The notes under the pieces were generated by a model that saw only the letters and a program-made list of their open reading frames with translations, was not told the DNA's origin and did not search any database. From Aureivirga marina (GTDB taxonomy: Bacteria; Bacteroidota; Bacteroidia; Flavobacteriales; Flavobacteriaceae), in NCBI RefSeq assembly GCF_015767265.1, contig NZ_JADPIB010000002.1:124001-188000 (forward strand): a stretch of DNA of 64,000 nt. The letters are read 5' to 3'. Shown piece by piece: positions 26,642-35,579 of the stretch. The position numbers and the translations under genes are program-made. The number at the start of each line of letters is the position of its first letter. Positions within the stretch are counted from its first letter, which is position 1.

Positions 26642-27487
26642 TTATTGATCTAAAAAAGCAATCTTATTTTCAAGAAAAATCTCCATAATTTCTAAATGTT
26701 TTTCATCTTGATATAATCGAACAATATTATCTTTATAGCAATATTTAATAAAATCTTCTATTTTATGTTCTGGAATTTCCAAACGATTTACAAACATTGA
26801 TTTTCCATAATTTTTCACTAAAACCTCTGGTAAAGTTTTTAATAATTCTTGATATTCTCTTCTTCTTCGTTCCTCTTTTTGTAAAACTCTAGAATGTAAA
26901 TCACTCGGACCAACTGCATCAATAATTGGTGTTAACATAAAAGCAGCCAATCCCAACATATTTACGCCACTTACCCTTTTTGTCGGATCTGTTTCCGCTT
27001 TTGGTGGTCCTTGAGAATTATTTATTTCATATCCTAAATCCATGTAAGCAGAAGAAAAATCTAAAGCAATTGGATTAATTTTCGACAAATCACTCTCAGG
27101 AACATTACTTGCATCTTCCGAAAGATTCCCTGTCAAACCGTGATTTCGAATTTCAACTTCTTCCAATTCAATCGTATTATCTAAAGTGATGTAATGAATT
27201 TGATAAGTATTAAACTCTTCTCCTACTTTTATTTCTTTCAATCGATAATTTACAGCTGAAAAAACTAAAATATCTCCAACATCACACAAGATTTTAAAAT
27301 ATCCTTCTTCATTTGATAAAGTCACTCTTTTCTTTGTTTTATTTACAATATGGATATTTGAAAGAAATGTTTCTCCATCTTTTACATAACCTTGATAAAA
27401 ATCTTGAGAAATATCTTGTGGAATTTCTTGCGAAATCATATTACCAATTCCAGCAAAAAATAAAATGAAAAGTAACTTTATCTTCAT
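26642..27487 (-). CDS. CarboxypepD_reg-like domain exported protein
   Basis: 281 residues from the ATG at 27487 (MKIKLLFILFFAGIG); an upstream TTG at 27496 is a weaker start. A signal peptide is followed by a carboxypeptidase regulatory-like beta-sandwich (YQGYVKDGETFLSNIHIVN ... EEGYFKILCDVGD ... YRLKEIKVG), as in the plug-proximal part of TonB-dependent receptors and many flavobacterial exported proteins. The remaining ~180 residues contain a short hydrophobic stretch (MLGLAAFMLTPIIDAVG) and a charged helix (EERRRREYQELL). No barrel or plug follows, so this is not a receptor. Function unknown. Confidence 0.82.
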   Translation of the reverse strand: MKIKLLFILFFAGIGNMISQEIPQDISQDFYQGYVKDGETFLSNIHIVNKTKKRVTLSNEEGYFKILCDVGDILVFSAVNYRLKEIKVGEEFNTYQIHYITLDNTIELEEVEIRNHGLTGNLSEDASNVPESDLSKINPIALDFSSAYMDLGYEINNSQGPPKAETDPTKRVSGVNMLGLAAFMLTPIIDAVGPSDLHSRVLQKEERRRREYQELLKTLPEVLVKNYGKSMFVNRLEIPEHKIEDFIKYCYKDNIVRLYQDEKHLEIMEIFLENKIAFLDQ

Positions 27488-27590
27488 AATTATCAATTTT
27501 TAAAATTATTTAAACATTTTTTTAACTAAATATTTATAAACCAAATAAATAAATTATCTCGTTTCTGAGCGTTATCATTTCTTCTAAAGT

Positions 27591-27620
27591 TTTGTTAAAG
27601 ATTTAGAATCCCTAAATTTG
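27591..27620 (+). promoter_or_regulatory. pepE promoter
   Basis: TTTG at 27591-27594 and TAAATTTG at 27613-27620 with an 18-base spacer, close to the Bacteroidota consensus. It places transcription a few bases before the ATG at 27638. Confidence 0.7.
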
Positions 27621-27637
27621 TTGAAAATCAATTTTTG

Positions 27638-28339
27638 ATGAAAAATATTATCATTGCAAGTACTTCAACAGTACACGGACAGACGTATCTAGAATATATT
27701 TTACCAACGCTTAAAGAATTTTATAAAGGAATTGAAGAAATTCTATTTATTCCTTATGCAAGACCTGGAGGAATTTCACATGATGCATACACAGAAATTG
27801 CAGGAAAAGGATTTCAGAAAATCGGAATTAATGTAAAAGGAATTCACACATTTGACAACCCAATAGAAGCAATCCAAAATGCTAAGGGAATTTTTACAGG
27901 TGGAGGAAATACTTTTGTTTTGGTAAATGGTTTATATGAAAATAATATCATTAAAGCTTTACAAGAAGCTGTAAACAATGGAACTCCTTATTTAGGAACA
28001 AGTGCAGGAAGTAATATTTGTGGGCAAACAATAAACACAACGAATGATATGCCGATTGTATACCCTCCAAGTTTTAAAACTTTAGGATTTATACATTTTA
28101 ATATTAATCCACATTATTTAGATCCAAATCCAGATTCAACACATATGGGTGAAACTCGAGAAACAAGAATCAAAGAATTCCATACTTATAATTCTTTACC
28201 AGTTTTAGGACTTCGAGAGGGAAGCTGGTTAGAAGTAAAAGGTGAAGAAATTATCTTACGAGGAGCACATTCTGCAAGATTATTTTTACAAGGACAAGAA
28301 CCTAAAGAATTAAATACAAATACATTAGTTAGTATTTAA
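27638..28339 (+). CDS. pepE: Dipeptidase E (peptidase S51)
   Basis: 233 residues, matching the length of the alpha-aspartyl dipeptidase PepE. The nucleophile Ser122 sits in the elbow GTSAGSN, and the GIFTGGGNTF loop precedes it, as in the family. PHYLDP and the final GLREGSWLEV strand also agree. The enzyme cleaves dipeptides with N-terminal aspartate in the cytoplasm. The ATG at 27638 is preferred over an adjacent TTG at 27635 because of normal N-terminal alignment and the promoter just upstream. Monocistronic, followed by the SRP RNA gene. Confidence 0.93.
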   Translation: MKNIIIASTSTVHGQTYLEYILPTLKEFYKGIEEILFIPYARPGGISHDAYTEIAGKGFQKIGINVKGIHTFDNPIEAIQNAKGIFTGGGNTFVLVNGLYENNIIKALQEAVNNGTPYLGTSAGSNICGQTINTTNDMPIVYPPSFKTLGFIHFNINPHYLDPNPDSTHMGETRETRIKEFHTYNSLPVLGLREGSWLEVKGEEIILRGAHSARLFLQGQEPKELNTNTLVSI

Positions 28340-28381
28340 TTTTAACAATTTTTAAAATCTTAAATTATTTATAAAATCTAC

Positions 28382-28411
28382 TTGTTTTCTTAGGAAAACA
28401 TTGTATATTTG
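28382..28411 (+). promoter_or_regulatory. SRP RNA promoter
   Basis: TTG at 28382-28384, 19-base spacer, TATATTTG at 28404-28411. Architecture and -7 box are identical to the tRNA-Ser promoter. Confidence 0.8.
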
Positions 28412-28415
28412 CACT

Positions 28416-28517
28416 CGGCAAGTCCTACACAACTAGCTCCCTTTGAATCCCCCAGGGCGGGAACGCAGCAAGGGTATTAGGTCGTAGCAGTGTGATGTGG
28501 GTCGCTTGCCGTTTTTT
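28416..28517 (+). ncRNA. ffs: Signal recognition particle RNA (4.5S, bacterial small type)
   Basis: About 96 bases closing with CGGCAAG (28416-28422) and CTTGCCG (28505-28511), then a T run acting as terminator. The apical domain IV is recognisable: CCCCCAGGGCGGGAACGCAG with the GGAA-type tetraloop and the downstream GCAGCAAGGG internal loop that Ffh binds. It targets nascent membrane proteins to the Sec machinery. It has its own promoter and is not part of a coding operon. Confidence 0.95.
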
Positions 28518-28539
28518 GTTTATATACTTCACATAAGCT

Positions 28540-29346
28540 ATGGCAAAAACAATCTTAATTACTGGAGGTTCCTCTGGAATCGGAAAAGCAATCGGAGAAT
28601 ATCTTTCCTCAAAAAACTACAAAGTTTACGGTACTAGTAGAAATCCAAAACAAGAAAAATTTAACGACAATTTTCATTTAGTAGCATTAGATGTTTCTGA
28701 TGTTAATTCTATTGAAAAAGCGGTAAATTTTATCCTAGAAAAAGAAGGAAAAATTGATATTTTAATCAATAATGCAGGAATTGGAATTACGGGTCCTGTA
28801 GAAGAAACTCCAATAGAAGAAATCAAAAAAGCCTTTGACACTAATTTCTTTGGATTATTAAATGTTTGTAAAGGAGTTTTACCAAGCATGCGAAAGCAAC
28901 GAGATGGAATTATCATCAATGTAAGTTCAATTGCTGGTTATATGGGACTTCCTTATCGTGGTGTTTATTCTGCTACAAAAGGTGCAGTTTCTTTAATCAC
29001 AGAAGCGATGAGTATGGAAGTAAAGCAATTTGGAATTAAAATGGTAGATGTTGCTCCAGGTGATTTTGTTACAAATATCGCTGCTGGGCGTTATCATACT
29101 CCTGTCTTTAAAGGTTCAGATTATGAACAAAAATACGGAGAAGTTTTACGCCAAATTGATGAAGAAGTTGATACTGGTTCGGATCCAATTTTAATGGCAA
29201 AAGCAGTACATCAAATTATTGAAAACAAGAATCCTAAAATTCATTATAAAGTAGGTGTTTTTATGCAGAAATTTTCTATCGTTTTAAAGAGAATTTTACC
29301 AGATAGAATGTATGAAAAATTACTAATGAATCATTATAAATTGTAA
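28540..29346 (+). CDS. Short-chain dehydrogenase/reductase
   Basis: 268 residues, classical SDR: cofactor loop TGGSSGIGKAIG at residues 7-18, NNAG in the fourth strand, catalytic Ser in NVSSIAGYMG and the Y-x-x-x-K motif in YSATKGAV. The C-terminal ~70 residues (EVDTGSDPILMAKAVHQII) belong to the lid seen in retinol dehydrogenase/sphinganine-reductase-like SDRs. The arginine following the first strand region (TSRNPKQ) favours NADPH. Substrate not identifiable. Start ATG lies 23 bases after the SRP RNA T-run; it may depend partly on read-through. Confidence 0.92.
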   Translation: MAKTILITGGSSGIGKAIGEYLSSKNYKVYGTSRNPKQEKFNDNFHLVALDVSDVNSIEKAVNFILEKEGKIDILINNAGIGITGPVEETPIEEIKKAFDTNFFGLLNVCKGVLPSMRKQRDGIIINVSSIAGYMGLPYRGVYSATKGAVSLITEAMSMEVKQFGIKMVDVAPGDFVTNIAAGRYHTPVFKGSDYEQKYGEVLRQIDEEVDTGSDPILMAKAVHQIIENKNPKIHYKVGVFMQKFSIVLKRILPDRMYEKLLMNHYKL

Positions 29347-29373
29347 TTTTACCAAAATTTAAAAACAACACAA

Positions 29374-30027
29374 ATGAAATTTTTTATTGACACAGCAAAC
29401 TTAGAGCAAATTAAAGAAGCGCAAGCTCTAGGAATTTTAGATGGTGTAACAACAAACCCATCATTAATGGCTAAAGAAGGAATCACTGGTGAAGAAAATA
29501 TCTTAAAACATTATGTAGATATTTGTAACGAAGTGGACGGAGATGTAAGTGCGGAAGTTATTTCTACAGATTTTGAAGGAATGATTAAAGAAGGAGAAGC
29601 TTTAGCTGCTTTACACCCTCAAATTGTTGTGAAAGTTCCAATGATTAAAGAAGGAATCAAAGCGATAAAATATTTTTCTGACAAAGGAATCCGTACAAAC
29701 TGTACATTAATTTTCTCTCCTGGTCAAGCACTTTTAGCTGCAAAAGCTGGAGCTACTTATGTTTCTCCATTTATCGGAAGATTAGATGATATTTCTACAG
29801 ATGGATTAAACTTAATCCAAGAAATTCGTATGATTTTTGATAACTACGGATTTGATACACAAATTTTAGCTGCTTCTGTTCGTCACACAATGCATATTAT
29901 TGATTGTGCAAAAATTGGTGCTGATGTGATGACTGGTCCTTTAAGTGCAATCGAAGGTTTATTAAAGCATCCTTTAACTGACATTGGTTTAGCAAAATTC
30001 TTGGCAGATTATAAAAAAGGAAACTAA
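29374..30027 (+). CDS. Transaldolase / fructose-6-phosphate aldolase family
   Basis: 217 residues, the short TalC/FSA-like form. [16 protein letters not shown] at the N-terminus, [13 protein letters not shown], the Schiff-base lysine K87 in [28 protein letters not shown] and the phosphate-binding [11 protein letters not shown] segment are all in the expected order. It works in the non-oxidative pentose phosphate pathway. Bacteroidota usually annotate this as fsa or tal; the sequence alone does not separate aldolase from transaldolase, so no symbol is given. It starts 27 bases after the SDR gene. Confidence 0.93.
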   Translation: MKFFIDTANLEQIKEAQALGILDGVTTNPSLMAKEGITGEENILKHYVDICNEVDGDVSAEVISTDFEGMIKEGEALAALHPQIVVKVPMIKEGIKAIKYFSDKGIRTNCTLIFSPGQALLAAKAGATYVSPFIGRLDDISTDGLNLIQEIRMIFDNYGFDTQILAASVRHTMHIIDCAKIGADVMTGPLSAIEGLLKHPLTDIGLAKFLADYKKGN

Positions 30028-30067
30028 TATTTTTGTTAAAAAGCCAAATATTATTAAAAGAAATATA

Positions 30068-30095
30068 AAATCCTGATACTATCAGGATTTTTTTT
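30068..30095 (+). terminator. Terminator after the transaldolase gene
   Basis: AAATCCTGAT / ATCAGGATTT stem, 3-base loop, T8 tail. Confidence 0.85.
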
Positions 30096-30127
30096 ATATA
30101 TTTAAATGCTTAAATCTATTATAAAAT

Positions 30128-30529
30128 ATGCAATCACACGCTGAAAAACTTAGCCTATTATCACAATTAATTCAGTTCGCAAAAAGTGATGCTCCACTAA
30201 ATGCAGATGAATATAATTTTATCGTAAATATTGCAGAGCAATTAGGTGTAGAAAAATCTGAATTAAACTCGCTTTTGGTAAAAAAGGTTGCTATTGAAAT
30301 ACCTAAAGAAGAAAGCGATCGAATTGTACAATTTCATCGATTGGTTTTGTTGATGAATATTGATGACACCAATAAAGATACAGAATTAGAAATGATTCGT
30401 AATATTGGTTTAAAAATGGGACTTAGTCCAATTGCTACAGACAAAGTATTGGAAACAATGCATCGCTATGAAGATAAAATTGTTCCTACGGATGTTTTAA
30501 TCTCTATTTTCCAAAGACATTATAATTAA
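30128..30529 (+). CDS. TerB-like helical protein
   Basis: 133 residues, all-helical prediction with no signal or membrane segment. The spaced acidic positions and the pattern LLSQLIQFAKSDAPLNADEYNFIVNIAEQLGV resemble the TerB/COG3793 family (tellurite-resistance-B-like), which is widespread in Bacteroidota as a stand-alone gene. There is no tellurite operon nearby, so the tellurite label should not be taken literally. It lies beyond a terminator and likely has its own promoter. Confidence 0.8.
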   Translation: MQSHAEKLSLLSQLIQFAKSDAPLNADEYNFIVNIAEQLGVEKSELNSLLVKKVAIEIPKEESDRIVQFHRLVLLMNIDDTNKDTELEMIRNIGLKMGLSPIATDKVLETMHRYEDKIVPTDVLISIFQRHYN

Positions 30530-30846
30530 TTTCTTAATATCTCTCTTTCTTTTTTGAAACTTTCCTTTTCCTTCGATTTTTCTAAGGAATAAGTCGAGAT
30601 TTTTGTTATATCTTTTTGTTCCATTCTTCTACAAAAGGATGACGTTATAATCCTTAAATCAATAAAATCATTCCATATATTCTTACAACTGGAATTCCAA
30701 AAAACTTTCTATTTAACCTTCTAGATTCTTTCTTAATATTATAATTAGTATTGAATATTTTAAATACGCTTTATTAAATTTTATTTCAATAAAAAAACTC
30801 CTAATAATATTCAAAATTAGGAGTTCTTATTTATATGAATTTCAAT
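30530..30846. other. 317-base intergenic region with a terminator near its right end
   Basis: AT-rich, no credible coding frame. The only structure I can support is a hairpin at 30796-30825 (AACTCCTAAT / ATTAGGAGTT) preceded by A7 on the plus strand, which terminates the minus-strand LDLTQN-repeat gene. No promoter-like element was recognised in the remainder. Confidence 0.6.
30796..30825 (-). terminator. Terminator of the LDLTQN-repeat gene
   Basis: AACTCCTAAT / ATTAGGAGTT stem, 10-base loop; read on the minus strand it is followed by a run of T. Confidence 0.8.
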
Positions 30847-33681
30847 TTATTCTTTAATCCATTTAATTAATTTATTACCATCGATTGTAGAAATCGAGAT
30901 AAAATAAATTCCAGATTTTAATTCATTTACGTTCAAAGAATATTCAGTGGTTTCTTTTTCAAATTCTTTAACATAAACTAATTCTCCAAGCAAATTAAAA
31001 AGCTCTAATTTTACTAAATCAAATTCACTTTTTACTTGAATCAAATTTTTTCCAGGATTTGGGTATAATTCAAATTCTTGATTTTGTTCAAATGCATTAT
31101 CATTGTTATTATTATCTGCTTCAATAATTCCAACTTGAGTTTTTTCTGTATTGGTTACAATTGCTTCGTTGAAATCAAAAAATATTTCTGCTGTATTTTC
31201 GATTACATCTTCCAATTCTAAAGTGTCTAAAGTTTTGATTTTAAAAACTACATATCCATCATTATTTTCATCATCAAATGGTAAAAATATATTTTGAAAT
31301 ATAAATGTAGCTTTATTCCCTTTCACTCTTACTTCACAAGAATGACTATAATCAACCAATTGTAATGTTGAAACATCAAACATTTCTGGGTTTAAATTAT
31401 CTTCTACAACAACATTTACGGCACTTGCTGTTCCTTCATTTTCAAAACGAATTCTATAGTGAATATAATCCCCTATTAACTCTTCATCTATTGCTTTTCC
31501 TTCCAAACAAGTTTTGTCATTTGGATCATAAGAATTTACAACTACTTGTTCTATTTTATGAGAAACAGTTTGTGGTGACTCTGAATCTAAAGCAAAACTT
31601 CCTGTTACTGTAAAAGGTAATTTTGAATCTGAATCTAATGCTGGATCTTCCTGGGGAGAATTTAAATTTAATGTAACAAAAATTTCTCCTTTCTCAAAAG
31701 GTTGTAAATTTTCATATGACCAAGTTAAATTTCCTGTAGAATTTGATTCATACATTGGATTAGCATTTACAAAATCTAAAACTAAATCGTCATACAAGAA
31801 ATCTATATTACCAGAAAGTACTGTATTTCCTTTATTTTTATAAATAATTTTATATTCAGCATCAAAACCTGGACGAGCACTACCAATTGGAAATACTGTA
31901 ATTTCTAAATTATTTTTTACTCCATTAGGTCTTAAGCAAAAATTATGAATAAATGTTGTTAAATTATTTTGATTTGGAAAAGAAACTTCTATACTTTCAG
32001 GTGTAAATGTAAAATATTCGGGATGTTCATTTGTAGGTGTAATTGTATAAGTACCTTCATCTAAATAAATAGAATAATTACCATCTTCATCAGAAACATA
32101 TGCTCCTGATTCTATACCATCTGTGATTTGAAATTTGACATTTGGAGTTATTTCAGAATCATCTATACAATATTCATTTAAGGAATAATTAACAACACCT
32201 TTTACTTTATAAGAAGATTCTAATGGATTATAAGAACAAAGAGAATCTACAATACAAGTTAAATTCCCATTATATTCTAACCTATTTTTATAAGATTCTA
32301 CTTTTTCAGAATTTACACATAAATATTCTAAAAGACCGAATCTAAAACTAAAATTAGAATATGAGCTATAATCATCATTTTTTAAATACAAATATTTTAA
32401 TTTCACATGGCAAGTTAAAATAAATAGGTTTTTATTTTGACGTAAATCTAAACTTGTTAAATTTATTTTACTCAATGCCAAATGACGTAATAATATATTT
32501 TGAGTTAAATCTAATTCTGTCGTACTCTCAATAAAATATAAAATTAAAACTTCTAATAATGTATTTTGAGTTAAATCTAAAGCTGTTATATTATTAGCGC
32601 TAAATATATTTAATCCTCTTAGTAATGTATTTTGAGTTAAATCTAAAGCTGTTATATAATCAAAATAGGATAAATTTAAATTAGTTAACAATGTGTTTTG
32701 AGTTAAGTCTAAATTTAATATATCTAGACCTACTAAATTTAATATATTTAACAATGTATTTTGAGTTAAATCTAATTCTGTTATATCTAAATACTCTAAG
32801 GCTAAAGTTTGTAATAATATATTTTGGGTTAAATCCAATTCTGTTATATCTAAAACCTCTAAAATCAAAGTATTTAATAATGTGTTTTGGGTTAGATCCA
32901 AAGATGTTAGAGAAGGTATAGAAAAAGAAGAATTCCATATTTTTAAATCCTTTAATAATGTATTTTGGGTTAAATCCAAAGATGTTAAATACGTATTATG
33001 TAATTTTATATTCTCTAATAATATGTTTTGTGTTAAATCTAAAGTTGTTAAATGCAATTTGTATAAACCTAAAGAATCTAACAATGTATTTTGAGTTAAA
33101 TCTAAAGTTGTTAAATCTAATTCACCTAATTTTAAAGTATTTAATAATACATTTTGGGTTAAATCCAGAGATGTAATTGAAATCTGAGCATCATCCCTTG
33201 ATATTTCTAATTTCTTTAATAATGTATTTTGTGTTAAATCTAAGGATGTAATATTCAACTTAGATATAACTAAATTTTCCAATAAAGTATTTTGTGTTAG
33301 ATCTAAGCTGTTTAAATTATCTAGAGAACTTAAATCTAAAGTTTTCAAAAATAAATTTTGAGACAAATTAATATTTTGTACTTTGAGACGATTAAGTTTA
33401 AGATTTTCAATATTTTTAAAATAAATTAATTCTTCAAAGGAAAAGACATCATAATGAATAGCATTAATTCTAAGCCCCTTAACAGCTTCAGCTTCTTCAA
33501 TAGATATCTCTCCATCATCATTAGTGTCAACTGCAGAATTATACTCACCATCTCCTGTTAAATCAGCTATAGGTCTATTAACCAATACAAATTTTACATC
33601 ATTATCTTCAAATTCAATGTTTTGTGCATATAAGAATGTATTAACTAATAAAAATAAAAGTAAAAGGTATTTTTTTTTCAT
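30847..33681 (-). CDS. T9SS-secreted leucine-rich protein with an LDLTQN repeat array
   Basis: 944 residues: signal peptide, an EF-hand-like segment (DTNDDGEISIEEAEAVKGL, ~53-70), a leucine-rich solenoid with thirteen exact LDLTQN units and one LDLRQN, each 21-26 residues, a CarboxypepD_reg/Ig-like domain (~500-590, VSDEDGNYSIYLDEGTY), a conserved flavobacterial beta domain (~600-850) including SYDPNDKTCLEG, and a T9SS type A sorting domain from QEFELYPNPGKNLIQ. Similar LRR-plus-sorting-domain proteins are common in gliding flavobacteria and are probably surface adhesins. Target unknown. Confidence 0.9.
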   Translation of the reverse strand: MKKKYLLLLFLLVNTFLYAQNIEFEDNDVKFVLVNRPIADLTGDGEYNSAVDTNDDGEISIEEAEAVKGLRINAIHYDVFSFEELIYFKNIENLKLNRLKVQNINLSQNLFLKTLDLSSLDNLNSLDLTQNTLLENLVISKLNITSLDLTQNTLLKKLEISRDDAQISITSLDLTQNVLLNTLKLGELDLTTLDLTQNTLLDSLGLYKLHLTTLDLTQNILLENIKLHNTYLTSLDLTQNTLLKDLKIWNSSFSIPSLTSLDLTQNTLLNTLILEVLDITELDLTQNILLQTLALEYLDITELDLTQNTLLNILNLVGLDILNLDLTQNTLLTNLNLSYFDYITALDLTQNTLLRGLNIFSANNITALDLTQNTLLEVLILYFIESTTELDLTQNILLRHLALSKINLTSLDLRQNKNLFILTCHVKLKYLYLKNDDYSSYSNFSFRFGLLEYLCVNSEKVESYKNRLEYNGNLTCIVDSLCSYNPLESSYKVKGVVNYSLNEYCIDDSEITPNVKFQITDGIESGAYVSDEDGNYSIYLDEGTYTITPTNEHPEYFTFTPESIEVSFPNQNNLTTFIHNFCLRPNGVKNNLEITVFPIGSARPGFDAEYKIIYKNKGNTVLSGNIDFLYDDLVLDFVNANPMYESNSTGNLTWSYENLQPFEKGEIFVTLNLNSPQEDPALDSDSKLPFTVTGSFALDSESPQTVSHKIEQVVVNSYDPNDKTCLEGKAIDEELIGDYIHYRIRFENEGTASAVNVVVEDNLNPEMFDVSTLQLVDYSHSCEVRVKGNKATFIFQNIFLPFDDENNDGYVVFKIKTLDTLELEDVIENTAEIFFDFNEAIVTNTEKTQVGIIEADNNNNDNAFEQNQEFELYPNPGKNLIQVKSEFDLVKLELFNLLGELVYVKEFEKETTEYSLNVNELKSGIYFISISTIDGNKLIKWIKE
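32430..33320 (-). repeat. DNA repeat array encoding LDLTQN leucine-rich units
   Basis: About 14 degenerate copies at 60-80 base spacing share a core encoding (S/T/E)LDLTQNTLL, seen on the plus strand as variants of ATTTTGAGTTAAATCTAA. The units differ mostly in the variable half. This is protein-level repetition inside a gene and not a CRISPR array. Confidence 0.9.
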
Positions 33682-33883
33682 ATAATATTTATTTTAAATC
33701 AAAATGATTTAATTTTTGCAAAATTATAAAATATTTAATTAAATTAAATATATGATTTAAACCTATTTTTTAAAATTCAATAACATTTAATCATTTCTTT
33801 TTTTTATTTTTAAATAAACTAAACAATATGTTTTTCTTTAAAAAAAGCTATCATTTTCCAACTTTCAATATGCTAAAAATCCG

Positions 33884-33891
33884 TACCTTTG
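33884..33891 (+). promoter_or_regulatory. pepD -7 element
   Basis: TACCTTTG fits TAnnTTTG; a loose TTTC lies 18 bases upstream. The element overlaps a TTG codon that would otherwise extend the pepD frame, supporting the ATG at 33922 as start. Confidence 0.6.
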
Positions 33892-33921
33892 AAATCGATT
33901 AAAAACATAAGAAATACACAA

Positions 33922-35367
33922 ATGAGTGCAGAAATAAGAAACTTAGAGCCAAAAGCTTTATGGAACAATTTTGCAGATTTAAATGCTGTTCCTAGACCTT
34001 CGAAAAAAGAAGAAAAAGTAATCAACTTTATGGTAGAATTTGGTGAGAAATTAGGATTAAAAACAGTGGTTGATCCTGTTGGAAATGTAATTATCAAAAA
34101 ACCTGCTACAGAAGGAATGGAAAATCGTAAAAAAATTGTGATGCAATCACATTTAGATATGGTTTGCCAAAAAAATGCAGATACAGAATTTGATTTCGAA
34201 ACAGAAGGAATTAAAATGTATGTGGATAATGGTTGGGTTACTGCAAAAGGAACAACTTTAGGAGCTGACAATGGTTTAGGTGTTGCTGCAATTATGAGTG
34301 TTTTAGAATCTACAGATATTGCACACCCTGCAATTGAAGCACTTTTCACAATCGATGAGGAAACTGGAATGACTGGAGCAATGGGATTACAAGCTGGTTA
34401 TTTAACTGGAGAAATCTTATTGAATCTAGACACAGAAGAAGATGATGAAATCGATATGGGATGTGCAGGTGGAATTGATATTACTGCTACAAAATCATAT
34501 ACAGAAGAAGCTGCAAATGGAACAACTTTCGAAATTGCTGTTCGTGGTTTAAACGGAGGACATTCAGGAATGGATATCATCAAAGGTTTAGGAAATGCAA
34601 ACAAAATCATGAATCGTATTTTATATGCGACAATGGAAGAAATGCAAATTTCAGAAATCAATGGAGGAAGTTTGAGAAATGCAATTCCAAGAGAGAGTTT
34701 TGCAAAAGTTGTTGTTAATAACAAAGAAAATTTCTTGGCTAAAGGAACCGAGATTGCAAATACAATCAAAGAAGAATACAAAACTTTAGAAGAGAATTTA
34801 GAAATTACTTTCGTAGAAACAGAAGCTTCTGAAAAAGTAATGACTAAAGAAGAACAAAAATTTGTAATCCAAGCAATTTATGCAGCACATAATGGAGTTT
34901 ACAGAATGAGTCCTGATATGGAAGATTTAGTGGAAACTTCAAATAATATTGCAAGAGTAATCGTAAAAGATGGTTCTATAAAAATTGGATGTTTAACACG
35001 TTCTTCAGTAGAGTCTACAAAAATGGATTTAGCTTATGATTTAAAAGCCGTTTTTGAATTAGCTAAATTTGAAGTAGAATTTTCTGGTTCTTACCCAGGT
35101 TGGAAACCAAATGTTAATTCACCAATCTTAAAAGTGATGACAAAATTATATGAGGATTTATTCGATAGCAAACCAAATGTAGTTGCTTGTCATGCTGGAT
35201 TAGAATGTGGAATTTTAGGAACAAATTATCCAGAAATGGATATGATTTCTTTTGGACCAAACATTCGTGGAGCGCATTCACCAGATGAGAGAGCAGAAGT
35301 AAAATCAGCACAAAAATTCTGGAAATATTTAATTGAAATTTTAAAAAATATTCCAGTTAAAGCATAA
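33922..35367 (+). CDS. pepD: Aminoacyl-histidine dipeptidase (Xaa-His dipeptidase, PepD)
   Basis: 481 residues from the ATG at 33922 (MSAEIRNLEPKALWNNF); a TTG at 33889 in the same frame overlaps the promoter and is rejected. It is a peptidase family M20C protein with metal-site motifs SHLDMV, GADNGLGVAA, TIDEETGMTG and LNLDTEEDDEIDMGCAGG, and the lid domain containing RGLNGGHSGMD. It hydrolyses Xaa-His dipeptides in the cytoplasm. Length agrees with the E. coli enzyme (~485). Monocistronic with its own terminator. Confidence 0.95.
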   Translation: MSAEIRNLEPKALWNNFADLNAVPRPSKKEEKVINFMVEFGEKLGLKTVVDPVGNVIIKKPATEGMENRKKIVMQSHLDMVCQKNADTEFDFETEGIKMYVDNGWVTAKGTTLGADNGLGVAAIMSVLESTDIAHPAIEALFTIDEETGMTGAMGLQAGYLTGEILLNLDTEEDDEIDMGCAGGIDITATKSYTEEAANGTTFEIAVRGLNGGHSGMDIIKGLGNANKIMNRILYATMEEMQISEINGGSLRNAIPRESFAKVVVNNKENFLAKGTEIANTIKEEYKTLEENLEITFVETEASEKVMTKEEQKFVIQAIYAAHNGVYRMSPDMEDLVETSNNIARVIVKDGSIKIGCLTRSSVESTKMDLAYDLKAVFELAKFEVEFSGSYPGWKPNVNSPILKVMTKLYEDLFDSKPNVVACHAGLECGILGTNYPEMDMISFGPNIRGAHSPDERAEVKSAQKFWKYLIEILKNIPVKA

Positions 35368-35377
35368 ATCAAGAAAG

Positions 35378-35407
35378 AAAGCTATCAAAATTTGATAGCT
35401 TTTTTTA
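35378..35407 (+). terminator. pepD terminator
   Basis: AAAGCTATCA / TGATAGCTTT stem around a 4-base loop followed by a T-rich tail. Confidence 0.85.
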
Positions 35408-35516
35408 TTTAATGTAACATTTCTCTAAAAAAAGCTTCTAATAAATCAAAAAAAGTACTGAGAATCACTTAATTGAAAAACCAACATAAAATGCTAATTA
35501 ATCATTCTATTTTATG

Positions 35517-35524
35517 TACCTTTG
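35517..35524 (+). promoter_or_regulatory. yidC -7 element
   Basis: TACCTTTG matches TAnnTTTG, 55 bases before the yidC start. No good TTTG at -33. Confidence 0.5.
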
Positions 35525-35579
35525 CACCGATTTTTCACTTAATTAAGTGATTTCGATTTTTGAAATTTAATATTAAAAA

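Noticed and set aside
32681-33176. Several frames of 70-85 codons on both strands within the LDLTQN array
   Set aside because: They are shadow frames of the repeat units, with the same period and no start signals or independent homology.
32430-33320. CRISPR-like array
   Set aside because: Repeats are degenerate and encode a continuous protein solenoid; spacers are not unique foreign sequences and no cas genes are present.
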